This document shows, one piece after another, positions 40,995 through 49,664 of a stretch of DNA of 57,221 bases. The translations under genes and the position numbers were made by a program. The stretch spans positions 1 to 57,221 of the forward strand of contig NZ_BAWO01000034.1 in the NCBI RefSeq assembly GCF_000632715.1, read 5' to 3'. The stretch comes from Parageobacillus caldoxylosilyticus NBRC 107762 (GTDB lineage: Bacteria; Bacillota; Bacilli; Bacillales; Anoxybacillaceae). The first letter of the stretch is position 1. Every line of letters starts with the position of its first letter. A model generated the notes under the pieces. The model saw only the letters and a program-made list of their open reading frames with translations. It ran no database searches and was not told the origin of the DNA.

Positions 40995-42320
40995 TCATAA
41001 TAATGCCTTTTCTTTGCGACGGTCTACGACACGGACCGCTTTTCCTTCCGAACGAGGAAGCGATCTAGGCGGATGCACATGAACATCTATCGATACAAGG
41101 AGATTCGTTTTCAACAGATACTGTATTTCCTTTACTAAGGAATGAACGCGTTCATCGTGAAGATTTCCGCCGACTTCCTGGTAGAAGCGGTCACAAACTT
41201 CGACTTGCAACTCCACGACATCCAGTGTTCCTTTGCGGAAAAGATGCAGCTGATAATGAGGGGCAAGTTCCGGTACCGTCAATAAATGATGCTCAATTTC
41301 CGACGGGAAGACGTTGACGCCGCGGATGATGAGCATATCGTCGACACGGCCTTTTATTCTTGACATTCTGATTGTCGTCCGGCCACAGATACATCGTTCT
41401 TTTGTAATCGAAGCGACGTCACCCGTGCGATAGCGAATGACTGGAAACGCTTCTTTTGTCAGACTCGTAAAGACAAGTTCTCCTTCTTCCCCTTCTTCGA
41501 CCGGTTCCAGTGTTTTCGGATTGATCACCTCGACGAAGAAATGGTCTTCCGCTACATGCAGGCCGTTTTGTGCCTCATGGCACTCCATGGCGACGCCAGG
41601 TCCGATGACTTCGCTCAATCCATAAATATCGCACGCTTTAATCGCAAACTCCTCTTCCAACGCTCTCCGCATTTCCTCCGACCACGGTTCCGCTCCAAAA
41701 ATTCCGTATTTCAGCGATGTTTTGCGCGGATCTTTGCCGAGCTCTTTCATCCGTTCAGCGATGTTTAGCACATAGGAAGGAGTACCGCAAATAATATCTG
41801 GCTGGAAGTCTTCAATGATCATGATTTGCCGGTCCGTATTTCCTCCCGACACCGGGACGGTTACCGCGCCTAACCGTTCGCTTCCGTAATGAAGTCCAAG
41901 CCCGCCGGTAAACAACCCGTATCCGTAGGCGTTATGCACAATATGCCCCGGTTCTCCGCCAGCAATGGTAATCGCGCGCGCCACCACATCTGCCCAATGA
42001 TCAATGTCGTTTTTCGTATACGCCACTACCGTCGGCTTTCCGCTCGTTCCACTCGAGGCGTGAACGCGGATGCAATCTTGGATTCTAACGGCAAGCATCC
42101 CAAACGGATAATGGTCCCGCAAATCTTTTTTCGTTGTAAATGGCAGCTTCTTCACATCATCCAGCGTGCGAATATGCTCCGGTTTTACGCCATTTTCGTC
42201 CAGCTTTTGGCGATAAAATGGCACATGCTCGTATACCCGCTTGACCGTTTGTTGCAGCCTCTCAAGCTGCAACGCTTCCATTTCCGCTCTCGAAGCCGTT
42301 TCAATGCGATGCAAAATCAT
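40995..42320 (-). CDS. paaK: Phenylacetate-CoA ligase (441 aa)
   Basis: An AMP-forming ligase of the PaaK group: FTTKKDLRDHYPFGM, the phosphate loop VHASSGTSGKPTVVAYT, IFGAEPWSEEMR, DIYGLSEVIGPGVAMECHE and the C-terminal RIKGRVDDMLIIRGVNVFPSEIE. It activates free phenylacetate to phenylacetyl-CoA. It lies upstream of paaA but has its own promoter and predicted operator; 91 bases and the paaA promoter separate the two. Both entry routes to phenylacetyl-CoA, from phenylacetate and from phenylpyruvate, are thus encoded in the block. Confidence 0.9.
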   Translation of the reverse strand: MILHRIETASRAEMEALQLERLQQTVKRVYEHVPFYRQKLDENGVKPEHIRTLDDVKKLPFTTKKDLRDHYPFGMLAVRIQDCIRVHASSGTSGKPTVVAYTKNDIDHWADVVARAITIAGGEPGHIVHNAYGYGLFTGGLGLHYGSERLGAVTVPVSGGNTDRQIMIIEDFQPDIICGTPSYVLNIAERMKELGKDPRKTSLKYGIFGAEPWSEEMRRALEEEFAIKACDIYGLSEVIGPGVAMECHEAQNGLHVAEDHFFVEVINPKTLEPVEEGEEGELVFTSLTKEAFPVIRYRTGDVASITKERCICGRTTIRMSRIKGRVDDMLIIRGVNVFPSEIEHHLLTVPELAPHYQLHLFRKGTLDVVELQVEVCDRFYQEVGGNLHDERVHSLVKEIQYLLKTNLLVSIDVHVHPPRSLPRSEGKAVRVVDRRKEKALL

Positions 42321-42378
42321 GCTCCCATCTCCTTTTTAAATCGCTTTCATTAATATTTTAAAAAAGCAAATATATATC

Positions 42379-42451
42379 ACGTTTATATAACGTAATACAT
42401 ATTTATCATCATACTTAAGTTAAAAATATCGCTAATATTCTAAATTGTCAA
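42379..42451 (-). promoter_or_regulatory. paaK promoter with predicted PaaX operator (copy 1 of a shared promoter module)
   Basis: On the minus strand TTGACA (42451-42446), 17 bp, TATTTT (42428-42423). ACGT at 42379-42382 and 42390-42393 would lie about 20-35 bases into the transcript. The stretch around TAATATTCTAAATTGTCAA recurs in front of paaI and the alcohol dehydrogenase gene. Confidence 0.75.
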
Positions 42452-42898
42452 CTATTATTTTATTGCTTTTATGCAAAAAAGAGGCCCTTGGATAGGATGT
42501 TACTAGGAATCTGCTTGGGAGGAGATTTTTTATGGCCACTCCTAAAAATGGCGAACCCTGTTGTAGGAGGCAGAGCATATCCATTTTTACAATCACCGTC
42601 GCTCTCAAGAAAAACGAAACGGCCTTTTCCCGATTAAATATCGTGAAAAGACCGCAACTTAGCAATCTCATTGGAACGTCTGATTCTGCCTGCTCCCCAA
42701 ATGGAGTGACATTCCGTGCTGCACCAGGCTGCTGGAGCACGTCTGATTATCGTATCCAAGATGCGAAATTAGAAGCGACCTCTGTTCGCTTTCCTAGTAT
42801 TTCCTGCCATCATTTGGACATCTTGTCTGCTCCAGGCAAAACCTTGGCTTCTTTTAAACATTTTGCGGAACTGGGTTTCATTTTCCCTTCCTTGGCGT
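42452..42898. other. Gene-free region downstream of paaI
   Basis: Apart from a terminator at 42610-42654, I see no convincing gene. A 194-codon plus-strand frame is open across it but is rich in Cys, Ser and Pro, has no homology I recognise, and runs antisense into paaI. The minus strand has short open pieces that could be a decayed gene once following paaI. Confidence 0.3.
42610..42654 (-). terminator. Probable terminator downstream of paaI
   Basis: CGGTCTTTTCACGAT pairs with ATCGGGAAAAGGCCG (two mismatches) around a 5-nt loop, with TTTCGTTTTTC following on the minus strand. Confidence 0.5.
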
Positions 42899-43300
42899 TT
42901 ATGGAACGAGTTTGTCTTTCTTCCGATATACCATTCCTTCGGCCAAAGCAATTAACTCTCCTTTGTCATTCAACACCTCGATTCGATATACCCCGAGACG
43001 GTTCGGTTTTGTTTCCTCGCGCGCGATCGCCACCAACCTATCACCTATTTCGCTGGCTTGCATATAATACATGGTCATCGCGATGCCAACCGCCGCTTGA
43101 TTATGAGAGTTGCTAGCACAAGCAAAAGCCACGTCAGCCAAAGAAAAAATAGCTCCTCCATTGGTACTGCCGTGAAAGTTCAGCAAATGTTCCTTTACTT
43201 CCATTGATACTTTGGCATATCCTTCTTCGACATCTTCAATAGTGATCCCTAAATAATTAGCAAAAGGATCTTCCTTCATTTTTTCCATCAAACCGCCCAT
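42899..43300 (-). CDS. paaI: PaaI-type hydroxyphenylacetyl-CoA thioesterase (133 aa)
   Basis: A hot-dog thioesterase with LNFHGSTNGGAIFSLADVAFACASNS, which holds the HGG-like catalytic Asn/Gly region and Asp of PaaI, and VGIAMTMYYMQA in the dimer strand. PaaI releases CoA from dead-end hydroxyphenylacetyl-CoA or early ring intermediates. I chose the ATG at 43300, which follows AGGGGTG; the frame to 43342 has no ribosome binding site. It is preceded by its own module-type promoter and predicted operator. Confidence 0.8.
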   Translation of the reverse strand: MGGLMEKMKEDPFANYLGITIEDVEEGYAKVSMEVKEHLLNFHGSTNGGAIFSLADVAFACASNSHNQAAVGIAMTMYYMQASEIGDRLVAIAREETKPNRLGVYRIEVLNDKGELIALAEGMVYRKKDKLVP

Positions 43301-43466
43301 CTTCCCACCCCTAATTACTTTTTTATCAATAGTTCTTTTCATTGAGCCTCATGGATGATGTACTGCATCACTTTCTCTTATTTCTGAAAGGATAACTGCT
43401 TCAATATCTGCTTTTCTTCTGATCAGTACGAAAACGATATCATCACACATTAAGTTATATGATATA

Positions 43467-43533
43467 ACGTTTCTATAACGAGGCAGATATTATTTTTAAA
43501 CCAAAAAATATATAGAATATTAAAAATTGTCAA
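43467..43533 (-). promoter_or_regulatory. paaI promoter with predicted PaaX operator (copy 2 of the shared module)
   Basis: On the minus strand TTGACA (43533-43528), 17 bp, TATTTT (43510-43505). ACGT at 43467-43470 and ACGA at 43478-43481 keep the 11-bp spacing; the second half-site has one change. Confidence 0.68.
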
Positions 43534-43572
43534 CCGTTATTTTATTGCTTTTACATGAAAAAGAAGAATTTC

Positions 43573-43614
43573 AAAAATAATGGTCTTTCCTAAATCGAAG
43601 AACATGGAAAGACC
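43573..43614 (-). terminator. Terminator of the aldehyde dehydrogenase gene
   Basis: A perfect 9-bp stem (GGTCTTTCC with GGAAAGACC), a 15-nt loop, and TTATTTTTG on the minus strand, about 20 bases after the stop. Confidence 0.75.
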
Positions 43615-43634
43615 TTAAACGAGTAATGGTTATT

Positions 43635-45104
43635 TTATAAGCCATACCAATTAAATTTCTCTTGACTTAAATCCACCCACACATGTTTTGTTTGTGTATA
43701 CATGTTCATTGCTTCTATACCAAGCTCACGTCCAAATCCGCTTTGTTTCATTCCGCCAAATGGGGCGGCGCTGTCTAGCATACTAAACGTATTCACATAC
43801 ACTGTTCCCGCTTTCAATCCGCGTGCCATTCGATGGGCGCGGACTAAATTTGTTGTCCATACACCTGATGCTAATCCGTAAATACTTTCGTTTGCCTTTT
43901 TCAATGCATCTTCTTCGTCTTTAAAACGAATAATGGATACAACAGGACCAAAGATTTCTTCCCTTGCTATCGTCATATTGTTGTCAACGTCCGCAAATAC
44001 GGTCGGAGTATAATAGAATCCATTGCCACACTCTTCATTTCGCTTACCTCCTGTTACAAGTGTGGCACCTTCTTGCTTGCCAATTTGAACATACCTTTCA
44101 ATGATATTTAACTGCTCTTCGGATACTTGCGGACCCATCTGTGTATTCGGGTCAAGCGGATGGCCGACGCGGATTGACTCTGCTTTGCGGGCAAACTCTT
44201 CGACGAAACGGTCGTAAATAGTTTCTTGTACAAACAGCCTTGAACCTGCCGCACACACTTGCCCTTGCGCGAAGTAAATGCCAAATAATGACCCGCTAAT
44301 TGCCGCATCAATATCAGCATCATCAAACACGATATTTGGGGATTTTCCTCCTAATTCCAGAGAAATCGGCTTTAAATGTTTACTTGCTGCCTGCATAATA
44401 AGCCTTCCTGTTGCCGTTGAACCGGTAAATGCGATTTTGTCCACATCTGGATGAGAAGCAAGTGCAGCCCCTGCCGTAGGGCCGTAACCGTTCACCACAT
44501 TAATGACACCGTCTGGAATACCGGCTTCCTGCAACAATCTTGCTAATTCTAGTACACTAATCGGTGTTTGTTCTGCCGGTTTGATCACAATCGTATTCCC
44601 TGCTGCCAGTGCCGGCGCCAATTTCCACATTGTCAGCATGATCGGGAAATTCCACGGAACAATGGCACCGACTACTCCAACTGGCTCACGGAGCGTATAA
44701 TTAAAACGATTTGCCGGAGACGCAAGCGTATCCCCCTGAATTTTGTTTGCCATTCCCGCGTAAAATTCAAGTACATCAATGGCAGCTGGAATGGCGATCA
44801 GCTTTGTTTCATTAATCGTGAGTCCGTTGTCATTTGATTCCACTTCTGCTAAATAATCAACATTCTCCCATAGTTTTTGGGCAGCTCGATATAATAACCG
44901 GCCGCGTTCGCTTGGAGACATCGAAGCCCATGGACCCGATTCAAATGCTTTGCGGGCCGCTTTTACCGCCAAATCAACATCCGCTGCATCCCCTTCTGCG
45001 ATGATTCCGTTAATTTCTTTCGTTGCCGGATTAATCGACGTAAACGTTTTTCCAGAAACAGAATCTACCCATTTTCCGTCAATAAACAACTGATACTTTT
45101 TCAT
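43635..45104 (-). CDS. Aldehyde dehydrogenase, possible phenylacetaldehyde dehydrogenase (489 aa)
   Basis: A complete ALDH: GAIVPWNFPIMLTMWKLAPALAAGNTIVIKPAEQTP, catalytic Glu in SLELGGKSPN, Cys in FAQGQVCAAGSRL, and EEIFGPVVSI. It follows an iron alcohol dehydrogenase gene by 24 bases, so the pair would turn an alcohol into an acid by way of an aldehyde. A predicted PaaX operator controls the pair and PaaK acts on phenylacetate, so 2-phenylethanol or phenylacetaldehyde is the likely substrate. This is inferred; the enzyme family is broad. Confidence 0.82.
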   Translation of the reverse strand: MKKYQLFIDGKWVDSVSGKTFTSINPATKEINGIIAEGDAADVDLAVKAARKAFESGPWASMSPSERGRLLYRAAQKLWENVDYLAEVESNDNGLTINETKLIAIPAAIDVLEFYAGMANKIQGDTLASPANRFNYTLREPVGVVGAIVPWNFPIMLTMWKLAPALAAGNTIVIKPAEQTPISVLELARLLQEAGIPDGVINVVNGYGPTAGAALASHPDVDKIAFTGSTATGRLIMQAASKHLKPISLELGGKSPNIVFDDADIDAAISGSLFGIYFAQGQVCAAGSRLFVQETIYDRFVEEFARKAESIRVGHPLDPNTQMGPQVSEEQLNIIERYVQIGKQEGATLVTGGKRNEECGNGFYYTPTVFADVDNNMTIAREEIFGPVVSIIRFKDEEDALKKANESIYGLASGVWTTNLVRAHRMARGLKAGTVYVNTFSMLDSAAPFGGMKQSGFGRELGIEAMNMYTQTKHVWVDLSQEKFNWYGL

Positions 45105-45128
45105 CCTCTTCCCCCTTTAACCATAGAT

Positions 45129-46280
45129 TTAGTAAGCGATTTCAAGAATACGTAAAACATCTTCCTTTGTTGCCTCTCGCGGATTAAATAAAATCGCAAT
45201 TTCTTTTAACGTATCTTCTGCGAGTCTATCAAATTGTTCTTTTCTAACACCTAATTCCCGTAAAGTAGGAATATCGATTCTTTTAGACAATTCTTTAACT
45301 GCATCAATTGCACATTGAGCAGATTCTTTAATAGATAAACCTTGTACATTAAGCCCCATAGCAATAGCAATGTCTTTGTATTTTTTCGCAACATTTTCGC
45401 ATTCCGCATTAAACTCCATTACATAAGGCAAACAGCAAGCGTTCGCCACACCGTGAGCTAACCCGCAATGAACGCTAAGCGGGTGGGCAATCGCATGAAC
45501 TAATCCGAGCACCGCAGAATTAAAAGCGTATCCAGCCAACATGCTTCCGAGAAGCATATTTGTTCGGGCTTCTTTATTTGTTCCATTTTTATAAGCTTCT
45601 TCAAGGTTATGGAAAATAAGTTCAACCGCTTTTAACGCATTAATATCACTTGGAATGGAGGCGGCTTTTGAAACGTACGCTTCAATAGCATGAGTCAAAG
45701 CATCCATCCCAGTGGCAGCTGTAACCGCAGGCGGAAGCCCAATAGTTAGTTCAGGATCTAGCAAAGCAATAGTTGCCCCACAATTTTGCCCGCCAATAAC
45801 CATCTTTTTTAGACCTGTCGTATCGGTAATCACAGTAAATGCTGTCACTTCACTGCCCGTACCTGCTGTAGTTGGAACTGCAATGAGAGGTTTTGTCGGA
45901 TTTTTTACAAGGTTTAATCCATCATATTGATGAATAGGCCTTGGATTTGTTAGCAAAATATTGATAGCTTTCGCGCAATCAATTGTGCTCCCGCCACCAA
46001 CTGCAACGATAGCATCCACCTGTTCATTTTTCGCTAATTTCGCCCCTTCTTCCACGATGGTATCTGGTGGATTTGGAAGTACTTTATCAAAAACAACAAC
46101 ATCCGCTTCCACATTACTTAATAGATGATGAACATGATCTATAATACCTGCTGCTTTCACACCGCTATCATACACTAATAGGATCTTTTTCGCGTCAAAT
46201 TGCGCTAAAACTTCTGGAAGTTTTTGAATACTTCCCTCCCCAAATATTGCTTGGCTTGGGATTCCAAATTGAAATTGCAT
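45129..46280 (-). CDS. Iron-containing alcohol dehydrogenase (383 aa)
   Basis: Type III ADH motifs are intact: GGGSTIDCAKAINI for NAD, GTGSEVTAFTVITD, and the metal ligands in DALTHAIEAYVS, ALVHAIAHPLSVHCGLAHGVANA (His residues). The ATG at 46280 follows AAAGGAGG by seven bases; the longer frame is rejected. It would oxidise an alcohol, probably 2-phenylethanol given its operon with the aldehyde dehydrogenase and the predicted PaaX site about 340 bases upstream. The long leader contains a 17-codon ORF. Confidence 0.82.
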   Translation of the reverse strand: MQFQFGIPSQAIFGEGSIQKLPEVLAQFDAKKILLVYDSGVKAAGIIDHVHHLLSNVEADVVVFDKVLPNPPDTIVEEGAKLAKNEQVDAIVAVGGGSTIDCAKAINILLTNPRPIHQYDGLNLVKNPTKPLIAVPTTAGTGSEVTAFTVITDTTGLKKMVIGGQNCGATIALLDPELTIGLPPAVTAATGMDALTHAIEAYVSKAASIPSDINALKAVELIFHNLEEAYKNGTNKEARTNMLLGSMLAGYAFNSAVLGLVHAIAHPLSVHCGLAHGVANACCLPYVMEFNAECENVAKKYKDIAIAMGLNVQGLSIKESAQCAIDAVKELSKRIDIPTLRELGVRKEQFDRLAEDTLKEIAILFNPREATKEDVLRILEIAY

Positions 46281-46501
46281 ATAAAAACCTCCTTTAATGT
46301 TTCTTGTTCTTTTATTCGCAAATAGTATTCCATCATTAAGATCCATAATGTATTAAAATTACATAATTCTAAAAATTTCGCCTCCTTTTATTTAAAAATT
46401 CAAAAAATATACCATGTAAATATATATTTATATCAACATGGAATCCTACCATATTAGCAACAACATATTGCAATTGATAAAATTAACAAATAGTATTTAA
46501 T
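46281..46501. other. Gene-free AT-rich leader of the alcohol dehydrogenase operon
   Basis: No ORF with a start signal is visible other than the short one upstream at 46502-46555. The sequence is very AT-rich. No clear terminator or riboswitch fold was found by eye. Confidence 0.3.
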
Positions 46502-46555
46502 TTACAGCTCAATACCTTCATTTCTTGCAGATGTATCAATGTAATGTAAAATCAT
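46502..46555 (-). CDS. Possible 17-residue leader peptide
   Basis: On the minus strand AAGGAGG (46566-46560) lies four bases before an ATG, and the frame reads MILHYIDTSARNEGIEL then stops. The ribosome binding site is as good as any in the window. It sits between the predicted promoter (46689-46661) and the alcohol dehydrogenase start, about 220 bases before it. It may be a leader peptide, or the truncated start of a lost gene. Confidence 0.35.
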   Translation of the reverse strand: MILHYIDTSARNEGIEL

Positions 46556-46616
46556 TTTTCCTCCTTCTTGTTTCTATAACACATAATCCTTAATCAAAAA
46601 ATCATAAATATCTATT

Positions 46617-46689
46617 ACGTTTATAAAACGTTATATGTATTTATCATTATATACAAACTAAAAATAGCATTAATATTCAAAATTGTCAA
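46617..46689 (-). promoter_or_regulatory. Alcohol dehydrogenase operon promoter with predicted PaaX operator (copy 3 of the shared module)
   Basis: On the minus strand TTGACA (46689-46684), 17 bp, TATTTT (46666-46661). ACGT at 46617-46620 and 46628-46631 read ACGTTTATAAAACGT, a near-perfect dyad. Confidence 0.75.
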
Positions 46690-46839
46690 TTATTTTTTTA
46701 CCTTTACGTGAAAAAGAAAAATAATCATCTTTTTCTAAATTGAAGAACATGCAAATATCTTTTTTATTGGGATTATTAATCTAATATCCCTGCTATACTT
46801 CTATCACGTACAGTTTTAAGCACTGTCTTTTTATTTTCC

Positions 46840-46886
46840 CAATAAAAAGACCTGTTCACTTCGGTCGCAAAACCGTTGAACAGGCC
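46840..46886 (-). terminator. Intrinsic terminator of ilvD
   Basis: GGCCTGTTCA pairs with TGAACAGGTC (one G-T pair), with an inner CGGT/ACCG pair, then TTTTTATT on the minus strand. Confidence 0.8.
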
Positions 46887-46900
46887 TTTGGACAAGACTG

Positions 46901-48577
46901 TTAAATTTTCATAATCCCGCCCGTGCTTGCGGAAGTAACGAGCTTCGAGTAGCGCGCGAGATAACCGGTTTTCACTTTTGGTTCAAACCCTTTCCAGTTC
47001 GCTTTCCGTTTTTCCCATTCTTCGTCCGAAAGCTTCACGTTAATCGTTCTGTTCGTAATGTCGATTTCAATGATGTCCCCGTCTTCGATAAAGGCAATCG
47101 GGCCGCCTTCCGCCGCTTCCGGAGAAACGTGGCCAACGGATAAACCGCGCGAGGCCCCCGAGAACCGTCCGTCCGTCACGAGCGCGACTTTCGTGCCAAG
47201 CCCCATGCCGACGATTTGCGAAGTTGGCGCGAGCATTTCCGGCATTCCCGGTCCGCCTTTTGGCCCTTCATAGCGGATGACGACGACATGGCCTGGTTTT
47301 ACTTTCCCGCTTGCGATCCCTTCGAGCGCCTCTTCTTGCGAATCAAATACGATCGCCGGCCCTTCGTGGCGCGTAATGCCGTCTTGCACGCCGCCTGTTT
47401 TAATGATCGCGCCATCCGGAGCGAGATTGCCGAACAATACGGCAAGTCCGCCTGTTTCGGAATACGGATTGTCAATTGGGCGGATGACGTTATAGTCTTT
47501 GACTTCACAGCCGGCGATGTTTTCCCCAAGCGTCTTTCCGGTCACGGTCAACGTATCGAGATGCAGCGTTCCTTCTTTTTTCGCTAATTCATGTAATACG
47601 GCCGATACGCCGCCCGCTTCGTGCAAATCTTCAATATGCACATCGGAAGCTGGCGCCAGTTTGGCAAGATGCGGCACGCGTGCGGCGATTTCGTTAATTC
47701 GTTCGAGCGAATAGTTGATGCCTGCTTCGTTCGCAATCGCCAGCGTATGTAATACGGTGTTCGTCGAGCCGCCAAGCGCCATATCAAGCGCAAACGCGTT
47801 GTCAATCGCTTTTTCTGTGACAATATCACGCGGTTTAATGTCATGCTCGATCAAATACATCAATTGTTTGGCCGATTGGCGGACCAATTCTTTCCGGGCC
47901 GGATCTACCGCTAAAATCGTGCCGTTTCCTGGCAACGCAAGCCCTAACGCTTCCGCCAAGCAGTTCATCGAGTTCGCCGTAAACATTCCCGAACAGGAGC
48001 CGCACGTCGGACAGCCGTATTTTTCTAATTCCAGCAATCCTTTTTCATCAATTTTCCCTGCCTGATAGGCGCCGACCCCTTCAAATACGGAAGAAAGCGA
48101 AATTTTGCGCCCATCGCTCGTCACGCCCGCCTTCATCGGCCCGCCGCTGACGAAAATCGTCGGGATGTTTAGCCGCATCGCTGCCATCATCATGCCCGGC
48201 GTAATTTTGTCACAGTTTGGGATGCATACCATTCCGTCAAACCAATGGGCAGAAATGACCGTTTCGATCGAATCGGCGATAAGTTCGCGGCTTGGCAGCG
48301 AATAGCGCATGCCGATATGCCCCATCGCGATTCCGTCATCCACGCCGATCGTATTCATTTCAAACGGAACCCCGCCCGCTTCGCGAATCGCTTCTTTGAC
48401 AAGTTTCCCGAACTCCTGTAAATGAACGTGTCCCGGAATAATATCAATATACGAGTTCACCACGGCGATAAACGGCTTGTCAAAATCTTCTTCCTTTACT
48501 CCTGCCGCGCGCAGCAAACTGCGGTGCGGCGCCCGGTCAAATCCTTTTTTGATCATATTGCTGCGAAGTTCTCTCAA
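46901..48577 (-). CDS. ilvD: Dihydroxy-acid dehydratase (558 aa)
   Basis: The enzyme of valine, isoleucine and pantothenate synthesis, converting 2,3-dihydroxy-3-methyl acids to 2-oxoacids. The iron-sulfur Cys motifs are [12 protein letters not shown] and [18 protein letters not shown]; the C-terminal [14 protein letters not shown] is also typical. I chose the TTG at 48577: it follows GGAGG by eight bases, gives the usual start [12 protein letters not shown], and yields the standard 558 residues. It is alone, away from any ilv-leu operon. Confidence 0.92.
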   Translation of the reverse strand: MRELRSNMIKKGFDRAPHRSLLRAAGVKEEDFDKPFIAVVNSYIDIIPGHVHLQEFGKLVKEAIREAGGVPFEMNTIGVDDGIAMGHIGMRYSLPSRELIADSIETVISAHWFDGMVCIPNCDKITPGMMMAAMRLNIPTIFVSGGPMKAGVTSDGRKISLSSVFEGVGAYQAGKIDEKGLLELEKYGCPTCGSCSGMFTANSMNCLAEALGLALPGNGTILAVDPARKELVRQSAKQLMYLIEHDIKPRDIVTEKAIDNAFALDMALGGSTNTVLHTLAIANEAGINYSLERINEIAARVPHLAKLAPASDVHIEDLHEAGGVSAVLHELAKKEGTLHLDTLTVTGKTLGENIAGCEVKDYNVIRPIDNPYSETGGLAVLFGNLAPDGAIIKTGGVQDGITRHEGPAIVFDSQEEALEGIASGKVKPGHVVVIRYEGPKGGPGMPEMLAPTSQIVGMGLGTKVALVTDGRFSGASRGLSVGHVSPEAAEGGPIAFIEDGDIIEIDITNRTINVKLSDEEWEKRKANWKGFEPKVKTGYLARYSKLVTSASTGGIMKI

Positions 48578-48780
48578 TCTGAATCCCTCCATTAGCAGTT
48601 TTGTAGGCTCGATGTTTTTAGTATTGTACCATTTTTTTAAATAAAATGACAATTACATTTATTTCGATAAAAGCAATCATCGCTTTCATCTATCATTTTG
48701 TCAAAATTGGAAACTGCTTGAATTCTTGCAAGATCATATATTACAATTCCAATATAATGGAAATAGAGGGAGAGTTTATT

Positions 48781-49338
48781 ATGTTCGATTTTGCTGTGCC
48801 ATTGATTGGGTTTGTGGTCATTTGGGCATTATTTCGCGGTATTGTGTACATATGGAAACGGACTTTTTCTATCAAACACGAAATCATCCATGGATTATTC
48901 GCTTTTTCCCTCGCATTTATATATAGTGTAACGATTTTCCCATTTCCGTTTTATGCATATCCGCACTTGCAAGGGGAAACGTATGTCGGCATCAATCTCA
49001 TTCCATTTGCGAGCATCCGGCAGTCGCTTCACCATTTTTATTGGCTCGTTCCCGTGCGAAACATTGGCGGCAATATTGCGTTGTTTATACCGTTTGGTTT
49101 TTTTGCTTCTTGCTATTCTTCTACCCTTCGGCCGAAAACCATCGTTATCGTTGGATTTCTTCTTTCCTTATGTATTGAGATCGTCCAATTGTTTTTCGTT
49201 CCGTTTCGCTCGTTTGATATCGATGACATTCTTTTAAACACGTTCGGAACAGCAATCGGAGTGTTATTGTTTCGCCTATTAGACCAGCTGATGGCAAAGC
49301 CGTTACGCGCTAAACAAAGCAATTACTCTAGCAAATAA
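48781..49338 (+). CDS. VanZ-like membrane protein (185 aa)
   Basis: About five membrane helices. The family core is present: GINLIPFASIR, RNIGGNIALFIPFGFFA, and SFDIDDILLNTFGTAIGVLLF at the end. VanZ proteins are linked to low-level teicoplanin resistance in one transposon, but most chromosomal members have no known function. AGGGAGAG lies six bases before the ATG; the frame upstream to 48646 has no start signal. It stands alone between ilvD and the proBA leader. Confidence 0.8.
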   Translation: MFDFAVPLIGFVVIWALFRGIVYIWKRTFSIKHEIIHGLFAFSLAFIYSVTIFPFPFYAYPHLQGETYVGINLIPFASIRQSLHHFYWLVPVRNIGGNIALFIPFGFFASCYSSTLRPKTIVIVGFLLSLCIEIVQLFFVPFRSFDIDDILLNTFGTAIGVLLFRLLDQLMAKPLRAKQSNYSSK

Positions 49339-49357
49339 CAAAGTGAAGAAAAACCCC

Positions 49358-49386
49358 TTGACAATCTGCTGATTTGTATGGATAAT
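49358..49386 (+). promoter_or_regulatory. proBA promoter
   Basis: A perfect TTGACA at 49358-49363, a 17-bp spacer and GATAAT at 49381-49386. Transcription would start just before the T-box leader. Confidence 0.8.
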
Positions 49387-49392
49387 TTCTAA

Positions 49393-49638
49393 CAAATCGT
49401 TGATACGGAAAACGGTACGGGACTAGTAAATCGATGGAACGTGCAAGAGAGTGGAACTCGTAGGCTGGAAGGTTCCTCACGGGAAGTCGATTGAACCTGC
49501 CCTACAAAGGCCGCTTATGCAAACATAAGCCGTCCGCCCTCGTTACGGGCCAAGAGGTGGGCGCATGTCGCGCCAAAAAAGGTGGTACCGCGGAACGCTT
49601 TTTCCGTCCTTTTACAAGGAAGGGAAAAAGCGTTTTTT
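49393..49638 (+). ncRNA. T-box riboswitch leader of proBA, proline specifier CCU
   Basis: The T-box sequence AGGTGGTACCGCGG at 49580-49593 is unmistakable, with AAGAGGTGGGCGC before it as part of stem III and the antiterminator. Stem I carries the AG-type bulge (AGAGAGTGG) and a specifier-loop candidate TTGAACCTGCC; GAA followed by CCT at 49496-49498 gives the proline codon CCU, fitting the downstream genes. A terminator with a 12-bp stem (AACGCTTTTTCC with GGAAAAAGCGTT) and T6 ends the leader at 49594-49638. Uncharged proline tRNA would bind and allow read-through into proB. Confidence 0.9.
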
Positions 49639-49664
49639 ATTAGCAGGCAGAAAGGAGGATACGT

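Noticed and set aside
42532-43116. 194-codon plus-strand frame
   Set aside because: It runs antisense through the start of paaI, has odd composition and no recognisable domain.
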